DNA from: JAAELZ01 sp965209105
GTDB lineage: Bacteria > Pseudomonadota > Gammaproteobacteria > Arenicellales > Poriferihabitantaceae
Direction: 5' to 3'
Assembly: GCA_965209105.1 (NCBI GenBank)
Contig: CBDBQB010000025.1
Location: 3,975 to 67,974 of the forward strand
Length of the DNA: 64,000 nucleotides
Part shown: positions 52,270-63,000 of the stretch, one piece after another
How positions within the stretch are numbered: the stretch's first letter is position 1
Layout: each line of letters opens with the position of its first letter
Notes under the pieces: model-generated
Database searches by the model: none
Told to the model about the DNA's origin: nothing
What the model saw: only the letters and a program-made list of their open reading frames with translations
Made by a program: the position numbers and the translations under genes

Positions 52270-52734
52270 TCATCGACGAATTAAGAGCGTGGGAGCATCA
52301 AATCCTGTGGCGTGTTTGGTCCTTTGTTGGGATAGACCCAACATCGGCAGATGCTTTATCTTATGATACTGTAAAGCCAGCGCTATACAGTGTTCAATCT
52401 CTGGGCGAGGAAGGGGGGCTGTAATGGGCAGAACGATCGCGCGATTGCCTTGAAATATGAGCGTGTCAGAATATAAAATTCTATAAGCATCAATAAGATT
52501 GGTTTTACAGTTAAAGTATATATTTACATTATCTGCATGCTTTAACTTCCAGTCAATGCGCACGGTACTTCCGTATTTTGACAAGTAGCTGGGTTCACCC
52601 CATTTTATTGTTTCTTCAATCTCTCCTAATTGATCGGCGGCAGCAACCGCATAAATTAATTTCCTGATTTCGAGTAAGCGTTCGCGTGCTGCGATGGGAT
52701 AGCTACCCAATATCTTTTCGACTTCGGTATTCAT
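52270..52734 (-). CDS. DUF1801 domain protein
   Basis: 154 residues. ERLLEIRKLIYAVAAADQLGEIEETIKWGEPSYL is the DUF1801/YdhG signature (its core, EETIKWGEPSYL, is clear). Small soluble fold of unknown function. The ATG directly follows the TAG of the MAPEG gene upstream, so they are co-translated. The C-terminal 35 residues are poorly conserved. Confidence 0.8.
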   Translation of the reverse strand: MNTEVEKILGSYPIAARERLLEIRKLIYAVAAADQLGEIEETIKWGEPSYLSKYGSTVRIDWKLKHADNVNIYFNCKTNLIDAYRILYSDTLIFQGNRAIVLPITAPLPRPEIEHCIALALQYHKIKHLPMLGLSQQRTKHATGFDAPTLLIRR

Positions 52735-53154
52735 CTACTGGATCAGCATCCTTACACAGAATAATCCCCACATCAGTATGAGCATAAACAAGCCAAAGGA
52801 AAATACTTTGAAGCGGTATCTTACCTTGTTACTGCCGGTATGAATGATACTGTGAGCTACCCGAGAGAGGACAAACAGCCAAGCAAAAATTATTTGCGTG
52901 AATTCGCTTTTATCCGTTGCGATCAACAATACCACTGCAACATAAAATAGTAGGGGTAGCGCCAAGAGGCTATTATAGTTGTTGCTGGTCTTTTCAATTT
53001 CTTCAGGAACATCCGCACCCTTATTAAGTTTGAAGTACCGACCGTTGAGCTGCTTGGTTTTAACCGCGCGAAAGCGTAATTTCCCAAGCCGAATTAGGAT
53101 AGCAAAAGTCCAAAATACCAAGGTGATTGCTGGAAATACTAATGCGTTTGACAT
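52735..53154 (-). CDS. MAPEG family membrane protein
   Basis: 139 residues, four hydrophobic helices. The layout with LNKGADVPEEIEKTSNNYNSLLALPLLFYVAV and LSRVAHSIIHTGSNKVRYRF is typical of bacterial MAPEG (membrane-associated proteins in eicosanoid and glutathione metabolism). Activity in bacteria is mostly unknown. Coupled to the DUF1801 gene. Confidence 0.85.
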   Translation of the reverse strand: MSNALVFPAITLVFWTFAILIRLGKLRFRAVKTKQLNGRYFKLNKGADVPEEIEKTSNNYNSLLALPLLFYVAVVLLIATDKSEFTQIIFAWLFVLSRVAHSIIHTGSNKVRYRFKVFSFGLFMLILMWGLFCVRMLIQ

Positions 53155-53199
53155 GCCTTAAACCTCCATGAGAATAAGCGAATAAATGAGTGATACAGT

Positions 53200-53571
53200 T
53201 TAACCAAACCTCAAGGATGTGAATGCGATAACAGAAATCGCTGCAAAAACTATCCAACTCAGATGCTTTCCCCGAGTAAAGCCGAAGGCGAAAAAAGCGC
53301 TGAGTAAAAATACCGAACCCACGACCCACAATATTATCTCGGTGATATTTTCCTGCCCTTGTGATATCTGCCACAATAAAAAACCAAAGCCCCACCAAGC
53401 GAATGTCGTCAGATGCCAAGCGAAACGTAGGGTTTGCCGCGTAAAGGCGTCGCTTCCAAATAAATGAGGAAGTTCACCGGATCGGAACAGGCGTATTAAT
53501 ATATATCGCTCACCCAGAAAAGAGTGAACCATTCCGATCATGAAACATAAAAAAGCAGCAAAGTTAAGCAT
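53200..53571 (-). CDS. Small membrane protein, four helices
   Basis: 123 residues with four predicted membrane segments (residues about 2-18, 48-66, 76-95, 102-120). Family not recognised with certainty. Same strand as the MAPEG and DUF1801 genes, 45 bases upstream of MAPEG, so possibly one operon. Confidence 0.6.
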   Translation of the reverse strand: MLNFAAFLCFMIGMVHSFLGERYILIRLFRSGELPHLFGSDAFTRQTLRFAWHLTTFAWWGFGFLLWQISQGQENITEIILWVVGSVFLLSAFFAFGFTRGKHLSWIVFAAISVIAFTSLRFG

Positions 53572-53633
53572 ATGTTTTTCTGAAGTCTCATTTTAGGCGA
53601 GTCTTTACTCCTAGAGAATACCTTACAGGGTGA

Positions 53634-54755
53634 TTAGTAGCGTGAGGGGGTCGCCTCGGATGGTTGTTCTGGAACGTTGCTGAGGTTTGATTGAGCAGTG
53701 TCTGAGTCGACATACACAGCATCCAAGTAGAACATTATCTGGCTTAGTTCATCATCGTTAGCCGTGAGTCCATTGCGGACCATTCGTTTGACCAGCGACA
53801 CCGCCGCATCGCGATTACTGGGTGGCTTTGCCTCGACCAAACTAAGGGGATGACATTGGGCACACTTTCCCTCAAAGACTACTTGTGCGCTCGAAATATT
53901 GAATGTCTTAAAAGATTCCTCTATAGAGTTCGCCGCTTCAAGTGCCGCGCGTTCGCTCGCGTTTTTATTGTTTTGTATTGCGCGCTTATCACTGACGGTT
54001 TTCCTGAGCGTGGGGGAAATGGCGATCAAATAGGCGGTCACCTTCCATTGCTCTGATTCGCTGATGGGGGTTAAAATGGTCGAGCGATTAGACATCCGCT
54101 TGACGGTATTGTGCCATGCTTCGGGGGTTCTTGGCTTGGCCAGAATCGTCCGCAAATCATGACATTGTGTGCATTTTTTGGTCAATACCAAACGCCCATC
54201 GCTTAAGCCTCTTGAAGAGGCCAGCTCCAGTAATCCTGCTGAATCGCTAAAACCAAGTTCTGGCAGATATTGTTTGACTCGATCCACTCGCTCTTCGCTG
54301 AAGTTTTGACCGTTTTGTGCGGTCATTCTTAAGTAGGCTTCGCGTGCAGAATAGGGCAGTGCTAGCCCGGTCAGCAGTAAAGTACAAATCAGCAGAGTCG
54401 TGCCAAGTATGGGCGCGAGCCTCGCTTCTAGATGTTTGAACCACCGCACCACCGCGATCTTAACGATTAATACGGCACCAATGGTCAGCCCTAGGGTAAG
54501 ATGAAAAACGGTTCTCGCCGGTAATTCGATTTGGTAAGACCAAAGCCTCGGCACCATGTCCCACATCAAAATAAGATAGATCAAGACGAAAAGGTATCCC
54601 AAACCTCGGTGCAAGCGCATTAGCGGTGCTGGCGCTGAGCTTTGATGCTTGGTTTTATCGAATGGGAATTTCCACAAATAAAACATTAAAAAGGTCAGCG
54701 TTACCGCTAAAAGCAGAAATAGTGAGCCGAGCCATGCGTTGGTTGTTGCGTTCAT
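53634..54755 (-). CDS. Membrane-bound dihaem c-type cytochrome
   Basis: 373 residues. The N-terminal 150 residues hold four membrane helices (with H-rich helices such as RLHRGLGYLFVLIYLILMW that may bind a b-type haem), and the C-terminal periplasmic part has two CxxCH motifs: C195-C198-H199 and C298-C301-H302, each in a similar local repeat ending in a Met/Arg-rich helix (KRMSNRS, KRMVRNG). Likely an electron-transfer protein; redox partner unknown. The two haem units look like an internal duplication. Confidence 0.78.
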   Translation of the reverse strand: MNATTNAWLGSLFLLLAVTLTFLMFYLWKFPFDKTKHQSSAPAPLMRLHRGLGYLFVLIYLILMWDMVPRLWSYQIELPARTVFHLTLGLTIGAVLIVKIAVVRWFKHLEARLAPILGTTLLICTLLLTGLALPYSAREAYLRMTAQNGQNFSEERVDRVKQYLPELGFSDSAGLLELASSRGLSDGRLVLTKKCTQCHDLRTILAKPRTPEAWHNTVKRMSNRSTILTPISESEQWKVTAYLIAISPTLRKTVSDKRAIQNNKNASERAALEAANSIEESFKTFNISSAQVVFEGKCAQCHPLSLVEAKPPSNRDAAVSLVKRMVRNGLTANDDELSQIMFYLDAVYVDSDTAQSNLSNVPEQPSEATPSRY

Positions 54756-54891
54756 TATGATATATTTTGAGCTATCGTTTCCCTCAGTTTAGCATTTATA
54801 CCTATCAAACCATTAAGACTTGGCTATAAGCGCCATCGAGTGAGATGATATTTCCCATTTTTATATCTTGGCATACTAATTCATTTCAAAC

Positions 54892-55626
54892 GTGATCGAC
54901 CACAAATTAAAAGCGATTTTCCTACATATTGGTAAAACAGCGGGTTCATCTGTTGAACATATGATGAGCCGAACACCGCTAAATTCATCGCAGGCGGACA
55001 GGCAAATTCTTTACGGTTACGATAAAGAAGAGGGGATATATTTACAGCATGCCAATGCTAAAACAGTCAAGAGATTAGTGGGTGAAGAAATATTTGATAC
55101 TTACTATAAATTTTCGATTGTGCGTAATCCGTATTCAAGATTACTGTCGGTATACCATTACTTGATTGATCAGCATACTGAACAATTTGGTAGCTTCAAA
55201 GGGTACATAGAGTCCTTGCCTAAAATGCTTGGTGGCGCGCCTCACAAAGGGTCTCATCATAGCCCACAAACTGACTATACACATATCAATCAAGAGTATG
55301 TTCTTGACTACGTTGGTAGATTTGAAGAGCTCCCTTATTCGATCGATCCGGTTAGAAAAATGTTGGAAATTACGCGCGCTTTAGGATGTCGAAACACACA
55401 TCGCTCTAAAGATTGGCAGCATCGCTCCGTTGCGTCTTATTATTCTTCGTCTATGCGGCGGATTGTGCAAGATTGTTACGAAACAGATTTTTTATGTTTC
55501 GACTATTCGTCAGAACCCAGAGATATTCCTTTTTCATACTGGACGACTTATCTGAATTCTGCAAAAAGAAGAATCAAACCACTGGTTCCATTGCGTATTC
55601 GATCAATTATTCGCAGACTGATTTAG
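54892..55626 (+). CDS. Sulfotransferase family protein
   Basis: 244 residues from GTG 54892. The 5'-phosphosulfate loop IFLHIGKTAGSS (residues 9-20) and the 3'-phosphate strand FSIVRNPYSRLLSVYHY are those of the PAPS-dependent sulfotransferase-2 (carbohydrate) group. The C-terminal part is basic (AKRRIKPLVPLRIRSIIRRL). It would move sulfate to a sugar of a surface glycan; acceptor unknown. No PAPS synthesis genes nearby. Confidence 0.8.
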   Translation: MIDHKLKAIFLHIGKTAGSSVEHMMSRTPLNSSQADRQILYGYDKEEGIYLQHANAKTVKRLVGEEIFDTYYKFSIVRNPYSRLLSVYHYLIDQHTEQFGSFKGYIESLPKMLGGAPHKGSHHSPQTDYTHINQEYVLDYVGRFEELPYSIDPVRKMLEITRALGCRNTHRSKDWQHRSVASYYSSSMRRIVQDCYETDFLCFDYSSEPRDIPFSYWTTYLNSAKRRIKPLVPLRIRSIIRRLI

Positions 55627-55659
55627 TCAACCAGAAATTAGTTTTCTGCGCGGCCATAT

Positions 55660-56409
55660 TTAGTAATCTGACAAAACGAAATGTTCACCCGTACGCTTTT
55701 TTCCAAGGCCGCTTAATAAATTTAGATACAAATTTAGCACCTGTTCATCATCGGGACTTAGCAGCGCCGCGGGATTTTCGGCTGGATAGTGCTTTCGCCG
55801 TATCGCCGTGTTCACCTTGCCCGGATCAATTGAATTGACACTAAATCCGACATTCTTCGTATCGGCCGCCCATTGTCGACTCAGCGCCTCTAGGGCTGCG
55901 AATGCGGTGGAATGATAACTCCAGAAAGGCTTGTGTGTATGGGCAGAAAAATGACTGGTGAATATAACACTTGGCTCGTCTGAGGCTTCTAGCACAGGGT
56001 ATAACTCACGCGTAATTTGATGCGGTAGCCCGCATAACATCCGCACCGCCACGCTCAACTGCTCGTCTTCAACGAGGTTTACGGGAGTCAAAGGAAAGGA
56101 CGCATTTTGCGTATGGATTAAGCCGTCGAGTTTGCCATGATCTGACATGATCTGTTCTCGTACTAGCGCCGCAGCATCTTCTTTAAAGGCCTCAGACTTA
56201 ATTTTAAGGATCGTTGGCTCAGCGCCACCACCGCTCATAATTTCGTCATAGACAGCGTTTAATGCGCGGTTATTGTTGTCCATCAAAATCACATGCGCAC
56301 CTTTTTGCGCACACCTTATCGCAAGCGCTTTGCCAATATCAAAACCAGCGCCAGTAATTAAGAAAGTAGCGCCATTGAACCGGCGTTTGCTGGGTGTATT
56401 TATCGTCAT
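55660..56409 (-). CDS. Short-chain dehydrogenase-like protein lacking the catalytic Lys
   Basis: 249 residues with the Rossmann loop ITGAGFDIGKALA, and SDR spacing throughout (closest in form to YciK). The active-site motif is off: Y165 is in SYHSTAF, so the lysine expected at 169 is alanine. The Asn-Ala-Gly motif also reads TQNAS. It probably binds nucleotide but may not catalyse the usual reaction. Lies nine bases from the ppc stop on the same strand, so likely co-transcribed with ppc. Confidence 0.75.
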   Translation of the reverse strand: MTINTPSKRRFNGATFLITGAGFDIGKALAIRCAQKGAHVILMDNNNRALNAVYDEIMSGGGAEPTILKIKSEAFKEDAAALVREQIMSDHGKLDGLIHTQNASFPLTPVNLVEDEQLSVAVRMLCGLPHQITRELYPVLEASDEPSVIFTSHFSAHTHKPFWSYHSTAFAALEALSRQWAADTKNVGFSVNSIDPGKVNTAIRRKHYPAENPAALLSPDDEQVLNLYLNLLSGLGKKRTGEHFVLSDY

Positions 56410-56418
56410 TTATGATGA

Positions 56419-59124
56419 TTAACCGGTATTGCGCATACCGGCAGAAATACCGTTAATGGCGATAATCATGGCGTCTTGTATCTTGCCGGTTTCGCCTTTG
56501 CGAATTCTCGATAATATTTCTACTTGCAAAATATTTAAGGGATCAACATAAGGATTGCGCACCACGATTCCTTGTAATACGAATGGCTCATGCTCGACCA
56601 AGTATTGATGCTCGGTCAGTTCTAGAATCGCGTTGACAATATTTTGATATTTTTCACGCAAAGCTAGACCAAGCGGCTGCAACTTTTTATCGACCAAGGC
56701 TTCGTCATATAAACAAGCCACTTGAGGATCCGCTTTAGCCAACACCATCTCGATCAGATCGATAGTCGATTCAAAGAAGGGCCATTTTGCTAGCATGTCT
56801 CGCAGTTGATCCTGTTTATTCGCATCTAAAGCAGCCTGCAAGGCGGCGCCAATACCCAACCAAGCCGGTAGCATCAAACGCGTTTGTGTCCAGGCAAAAA
56901 TCCAAGGAATCGCTCTCAGATAGGTAATCCCTTGGCCTTTTCGCCGCCGCGCTGGGCGTGAGCCGATTTTCATCGATCCGAGCTCGGCTTCCGGCGTCGC
57001 CTGTATGAAATATGGCACGAAATCTGGATCTTTTCGCGTGGTGTCTCTAAATTCTTTGAGGGCATGCGCGGACAGCGCGTCCATCATGATTCGCCAGTCA
57101 GGGTGGGGTTCTGGCGGTGGGGTTAGGGTGGCATCGAGTACGGCGCAAAGATAAATTTTAAGACTTTCTACCGCTAAGCCAGGCACGCCGTATTTGGCCT
57201 GAATGACTTCACCTTGTTCGGTCACCCGAATCGTTCCGTTAACTGAACCAGGGGGCTGCGAACGAATCGCGCCGTGTGCCGGCCCGCCGCCCCGCGCGAC
57301 GCTACCACCACGACCATGGAACAGGGTGAGTTTAATTTTAAATTCTTTAGCAAGTTTGACCAACTCTTCTTGGGCTTGATATAAACCCCAGGCCGCGGAT
57401 AATTGCCCAGCATCTTTCGCCGAATCAGAGTAACCAATCATCACTTCTTGATGCCCGTCAATTTTGTCAAAGTAGACGGAGTTCGACCAAAGTTGAGTCA
57501 TGGTCTCGGCAGCATGCTGTAGATCGTCTAAGCGTTCAAACAGGGGGGCAACACGTTGGGGCGTTAACGTACCACAGGCTTTTTGTAAAACTTCAACTGC
57601 CAATACATCCGAGGCTGAAGTCGCCATTGAGATAATGTAGGCGCCAAGATACTCGGCTGGTTGGGTTGCCAATAGTTTAAATGTATCGATTACTTCCTGA
57701 ACTTCATCACTCGCTTTAAAGTGGGCAGGTAGCAAAGGTCGTTTGTTCGCCAATTCGGTGGTCAGAAACTCCTGTCGCTCCGCCTCGCTCCAAGACGCGT
57801 AAGCCCCCAGACCTAAATGCAGTGTGATCTCGTTTAATGCCTGGGTATGTCGATCCGCTTCTTGGCGAATATCCAGTGGCATGGCAATCACACCGAAGGC
57901 GTACACGCGGCGAATGATATCGCTTAGACGACCCTCAGCGATAATGTGGTCATGGCACGCGATGAGCGATTGATGGCAAATTAGTAAAGGGCCGAGTAAA
58001 TCATCTTTAAGCGAGATTATTTCACCTGATTTCTGGCTGCGGCCTTCAAGACTACTTTCCATATGGCGCATGGTGCGCGACAGTTTCTTCAACAAAGATT
58101 TAAGCAGCACCCGATAGGGCTCGTGTTTATTGCCGACCAATTTACGCAAGGTTTCGTCACAATCATTCATTGAAAGCTCGTCACGCAAGGTTTTTATTTC
58201 CCGATGGTAAAGCTCCGCGGCCTTCCATCGAGAGGTATAAATCACCTGCTGAGTAACCTCGGGTGTCACGTTTGGGTTTCCGTCACGATCACCCCCCATC
58301 CATGAACATATGCGTAATGGACTGATATCTAGAGGCAGTGGCTTATCTGTATGCTTGCGCAAAATTCGAGACAGGGTGTTTAATACTTCTGGAATGGCAT
58401 TCCACAGGGTTTGTTCGAGCACCACCAAGCCTGACTTCGCCTCATCGATGGGGGTCGGTTGGTTACGCCTTATTTCGTCGGTTTCCCAGAGTTCGGTGAT
58501 CACCCGATATAAGCGATCATGTATTTGTGCGATCTGGTATTCACGCAAATTAGGCGCGTCTAATTCTGCGAGCAAACTCGAAATACGTAAGTACTTATTC
58601 GAAACCGTTCGTCGACTCACTTCAGTTGGATGGGCGGTTAATACGGGCTCAATGGACAACTCACAAACTGTCTTAAATAAAACCTCAGGAGAAATATCTT
58701 TGGCCAATATGGCGGCGATTTTTTCATTCAATTTGCAAAAAGCGTTTTGTGTAACAGGACGTTCAGCATCTTCGTTGAGTCCATCCCAATCCAGCGTCTT
58801 ATGTAAGCGTAGTTGTTCGTGCTGGTCAGCAATATTCGATAGATGTAAAAACAAACTAAAGGCGCGCGCCAAAGAATACATTTGGTCGGCAGATAAACTA
58901 GCCAGCTGTTTATGTAAGGCATTGCCCGTTTTACTTTTCCCGGTACGCGACTGAATCGATAATTTGCGAATATGCTCGACCTGTTCATAGAGCGCCGCAC
59001 CGCTTTGAGTCTGGATAGCCCGACCCAATAGCTCGCCAAGTAAGCGAACGTTTTGATGCAAGTGCGGATTAAGACTTGCCTTTGTTTGTTTGCTGTCTGC
59101 AAGCTTCGATGATTTCTTTTTCAT
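56419..59124 (-). CDS. ppc: Phosphoenolpyruvate carboxylase
   Basis: Fixes bicarbonate onto PEP to give oxaloacetate. 901 residues. LTAHPTEVSRRTV carries the catalytic His, MGGDRDGNPNVT and the mobile loop FHGRGGSVARGGGP are intact, as are GSRPARRR and the C-terminal RNTG end required by the family. The first 30 residues are a variable extension. It opposes or complements the putative PPi-PEPCK elsewhere in the window. Confidence 0.97.
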   Translation of the reverse strand: MKKKSSKLADSKQTKASLNPHLHQNVRLLGELLGRAIQTQSGAALYEQVEHIRKLSIQSRTGKSKTGNALHKQLASLSADQMYSLARAFSLFLHLSNIADQHEQLRLHKTLDWDGLNEDAERPVTQNAFCKLNEKIAAILAKDISPEVLFKTVCELSIEPVLTAHPTEVSRRTVSNKYLRISSLLAELDAPNLREYQIAQIHDRLYRVITELWETDEIRRNQPTPIDEAKSGLVVLEQTLWNAIPEVLNTLSRILRKHTDKPLPLDISPLRICSWMGGDRDGNPNVTPEVTQQVIYTSRWKAAELYHREIKTLRDELSMNDCDETLRKLVGNKHEPYRVLLKSLLKKLSRTMRHMESSLEGRSQKSGEIISLKDDLLGPLLICHQSLIACHDHIIAEGRLSDIIRRVYAFGVIAMPLDIRQEADRHTQALNEITLHLGLGAYASWSEAERQEFLTTELANKRPLLPAHFKASDEVQEVIDTFKLLATQPAEYLGAYIISMATSASDVLAVEVLQKACGTLTPQRVAPLFERLDDLQHAAETMTQLWSNSVYFDKIDGHQEVMIGYSDSAKDAGQLSAAWGLYQAQEELVKLAKEFKIKLTLFHGRGGSVARGGGPAHGAIRSQPPGSVNGTIRVTEQGEVIQAKYGVPGLAVESLKIYLCAVLDATLTPPPEPHPDWRIMMDALSAHALKEFRDTTRKDPDFVPYFIQATPEAELGSMKIGSRPARRRKGQGITYLRAIPWIFAWTQTRLMLPAWLGIGAALQAALDANKQDQLRDMLAKWPFFESTIDLIEMVLAKADPQVACLYDEALVDKKLQPLGLALREKYQNIVNAILELTEHQYLVEHEPFVLQGIVVRNPYVDPLNILQVEILSRIRKGETGKIQDAMIIAINGISAGMRNTG

Positions 59125-59187
59125 AGTCGGTAAAAGTTATTGGCTGCGATTGCGCCAGAATAATGAGTGCGTTAAATTTTTTGGGTC

Positions 59188-60006
59188 TTAAAGCGCAGCA
59201 AAATCGAAGTGCTTATGATCTGCCAATTGTGACAGCTCAACGTTTTGCATGCTCTTAAAAATAGTTTCTACACGTCCTGGGTGTGTCTTATTCCAGTTGC
59301 CCAACATGGCTTTGATGACTTGTCGTTGCAGGCCGTCTTGAGAACCACAAAGGGTGCACGGAATTATCGGATAGTCCTGTAAAGCTGCAAAAGCTTGAAT
59401 ATCCGCTTCTTTGCAATATGCCAGCGGACGAATAACCGTATTACGCCCATCATCGCTTTTAAGTTTTGGCGGCATCGCTTTTAGTTTGCCGCCATAAAAC
59501 ATATTCAAAAATAATGTTTCAACGAGGTCGTCTCGATGGTGCCCCAGCGCGATCTTATTCAGGCCATGCTCATGGGCAAAGTTATATAAAATACCGCGTC
59601 GCAGTCGAGAACACAGACCGCACATCGTTTTGCCCGCTGCAATTTTTTGTTTGACAATGCTGTAGGTGTCTTGCTCAATCACATGATAGGCGATGCCCAA
59701 ACTATTGAGATAGGCAGGTAATATATGTTCCGGGAAACCGGGTTGCTTCTGGTCTAAATTGACGGCAACTAATTCGAACGAAATAGGCGCGCGCTTTTGC
59801 AAAGCCAGCAAAATATCGAGCAGGGTATAAGAATCTTTTCCACCAGACAGACAGACCATAATACGATCTTTATCTTCAATCATGGCATAATCTTGAATCG
59901 CTTTACCAACCTGCCGCTGCAAGCGTTTTTGGCATTTATTTTGCTCAAAATTCTGCCGCTGACCTTGACGATTAATAGGAAATTTCAATTTTGACACGCG
60001 ATGCAA
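59188..60006 (-). CDS. ttcA: tRNA 2-thiocytidine(32) synthetase TtcA
   Basis: 272 residues. PP-loop S54GGKDS59 for tRNA adenylation, the iron-sulfur cysteines in MCGLCSRLRRGILY, and the late CTLCGSQDGLQR motif are all present. Thiolates C32 in some tRNAs. Divergent from the AsmA gene with 37 bases between them. Confidence 0.95.
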   Translation of the reverse strand: MHRVSKLKFPINRQGQRQNFEQNKCQKRLQRQVGKAIQDYAMIEDKDRIMVCLSGGKDSYTLLDILLALQKRAPISFELVAVNLDQKQPGFPEHILPAYLNSLGIAYHVIEQDTYSIVKQKIAAGKTMCGLCSRLRRGILYNFAHEHGLNKIALGHHRDDLVETLFLNMFYGGKLKAMPPKLKSDDGRNTVIRPLAYCKEADIQAFAALQDYPIIPCTLCGSQDGLQRQVIKAMLGNWNKTHPGRVETIFKSMQNVELSQLADHKHFDFAAL

Positions 60007-60043
60007 TAAGTCTGTTTATTGAAGGCCGGATTGTACGAAATTA

Positions 60044-63000
60044 ATGCGCTATTTACTCTATCTCCTGTGGTTTTTTGTCACGCTAGTGGTCCTTTGTTTG
60101 CTTGGGCTAACCCTGTTGCTAACAGTCTTCAGCGACGAAGTTGAAGCTAAGCTGGTCGAAAAAATTGAACTCAGTACCGGCCGAAATATTGAGATACAAG
60201 GCGGCCTAGGCTTTCGTTTTACCCCTCGCCCGACGTTTTTTGCTAGAGACATCAAAATGGCCAACGCAGAGTGGGGCAGCCAGCCATGGATGTTAAGCAT
60301 CGATAAACTGCAAGCGAGCCTCTCAGTAATGCGTTTACTGGAAGGGGAGTTTTCACTCAGTCGTATTGAAGCCACGCGGCCACAGTGGTTGATTGAGCAC
60401 AACGAAACGCGCAAGCAAAATAATTGGGCATTTAATCGTCCACGCGAGCCAAAGGCCTTTAAAAGTCTTGCTGAGCATTTGCGCATTGCAGAAGTGCTTC
60501 TGCACGATGCACAAATCAGGCTTGAGCTTGGCCCCAAAAAACATTTAGTCCAGCTCGATGAGGTCGCCGCCAAGACTAACCTCGTTAGTAGAACAATTGA
60601 TTTGAGTGGGCAGGGTCGCTTACACGATAAACCCCTTACTTTTAGTGCAAGCCTAGGCAATTTGCGTAGTATGTTACTGCGAGAGCCAAGTACCCTGAGT
60701 CTTTCTGGCAAGCATGGCGAAACTAAGTTCAATGCACAGGGAGAGGTAAAAGATTTATTAAGGTGGCAGGGTCATCAGCTCGCACTGATTTTTTCGACCC
60801 CCTCCTTAAAGGATCTTCAGCCATGGCTAAGCAGTCGCTTAATCGATACCCCCAAAATAAATGCCACGGCTGTATTTGTTCAGGAAAAAAAATGGAGCAG
60901 TGCCCAACTTGATGACATAGAAATCCAAAGTGAGGCGCTCCTCGGCCACACTTCGCTACGCGGTAGGGTTGATTATTTACAAGGCCTGCGAGGAATCGTG
61001 CTGGATGGCATGGCTCAATACCCATTGTCTGAAATACTGCATTGGAAGGGCATATCAACGGAGACGGATGCCCAGATAAAGGCGCGCTTTTCCTTGCAGG
61101 GCGACAAAAACGATAAGTTAAGTCTAAATGTTTTATCCGCGAGCCTGATGGGTTCTGGTCTTGATTGGTCTGCTGAAGGCAACATAGAACATATTCTCAA
61201 TCCGAATACCGAGGGCATACGGATCAGCGGATCGGCGGCGTCATTGAGCGATTTAGGACGGATTACAGCAAAGAAATGGCTGAAGTCAGACCGAATAGAC
61301 GGCGAGTTCTTGCTGAGCAAGAAAGACGGTAGATTATCGATCTATGACATTAGTATGAGCGCCTTCAAGGGGCGCGCAAAAATCAGCGGCTTGCTCGATG
61401 ATATTGCCGGACAACGATTGGGGCGCTATGTGTTAAATGCAAAATTATTGCCCAGGGATGTGCAGCGTATTAATGCGCTTAACAAAAAGAAATTCCCAGC
61501 GTTTGAGTTAAATGATATTCATGCAGTGATTGAATCGGTACAAACTAAATTTTCCACGCCCGATATGCAATTGAACCTAAAAAATTCGGGCTTGCAATTC
61601 GATGCGCGAGGTTCGGTAGACGATTTAAAAATTCTCAAGCTAAGCGGGCTCCCGCTCAAGTTAAAGGCTGATTCTAGCGCTGCGTTAAATCAGCAGTTCG
61701 GTTTATCTTTGCCCGAGTTTGGGGCGATCTCAGGCACGGGAGTGCTCAAGGGTTCTCTTAATAATTCTTTTAATATCAATGATATAAATTTGATATCTAA
61801 TAATAAATTTCAGTCAATAACCGCACGGGGTAAAGCGGATAATTTGAGTCAAGCGCTGTCTGCACGATTCAATATCGAAGCGAAGATTACGGACTTAAGT
61901 AATCTACCTAGTATGATGGGTTCGGATTTGAAATTCTCCGGTTCGACCCGAGGCACTGCAAATGCAGTGCTGACGTCATCTTCACTCAATGATTGGTCAC
62001 TTTCAGGCTTTTCGGCGAATTTAAGCGAAGGCATGGTGGGTGAAGTTCGCGGTTCGGTATTACACTTCCCCAAGGCGGCAGAAATTGCGATGCACATAGA
62101 TATCAGCAAGATTTCGAAGGAGGTGTTATTGCAGTGGCCTTTGTTCGAGAAATTATCACCTGACGGCCTGCGTATCGCCGCAGATATTCAGCAATCCTCT
62201 GGTCAAGATGCTCTGCTGGTCGATAATATTGACGCCCAGTTTACGCTTGCAGAGAAAAGGGGAGAAGTAAATTTATCTGGCTCGGTCGGTGATCTTAAAA
62301 AAATGCAAGGCATAGACCTAAACGCCAATATATCAACCACAGATTTAGGACAAATGCCCTATCTGTCAAAATTCGGATTAAAGCCGAATCTAACAGGGCA
62401 GGGCGCCGTGCGCCTATCTGGGCATATTGATGAGTTGGATATTGATATACAAAGCCTTAGGCTAGATACGAGCGACATCAAAGGGCTAATTCACCGCTCA
62501 AAGCAGGATAAATTAAAACCGTTAATAACGGGCAAACTCACCGCAAACAATATTGATATTTTATCGCTGATTGCAAAAACCAAGCGAACACGCCTTTTCT
62601 CAGATCAAAAATTATCGCTAGATTGGCTGAATCGATTTGATGCTGAAATCAGCCTCCGCGCAAAACGGCTCAATGGCGCGCTCGCACAAATAGACAATGC
62701 GGATATTGATGTCAGCCTTAAAGATGGCTTACTCAATATTCCCAATATGCATGGAGCAGTGGGTGAGGGCGGTAGCTTGAACGTATGGCTAACGATTGCG
62801 ACAGCCCAACAGCCCTACAATATTATATCTACAATTCAAGGTAAGAATATTAAGCCGGAGCACATCAATCTATTTGGCAAGACAGAGTTATTTCGAGGTG
62901 GTGTTGTTGATATTGATATTGGCCTAGGTGGAATAGGGGATAGTCTCGCGAACTATATGGACAATGCCTATGGAAAAATACAGCTCCAATTGCACAATTC

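Noticed and set aside
52242..52424. 60-residue plus-strand ORF
   Set aside because: It has no ribosome binding site and overlaps the well-supported DUF1801 gene on the other strand.
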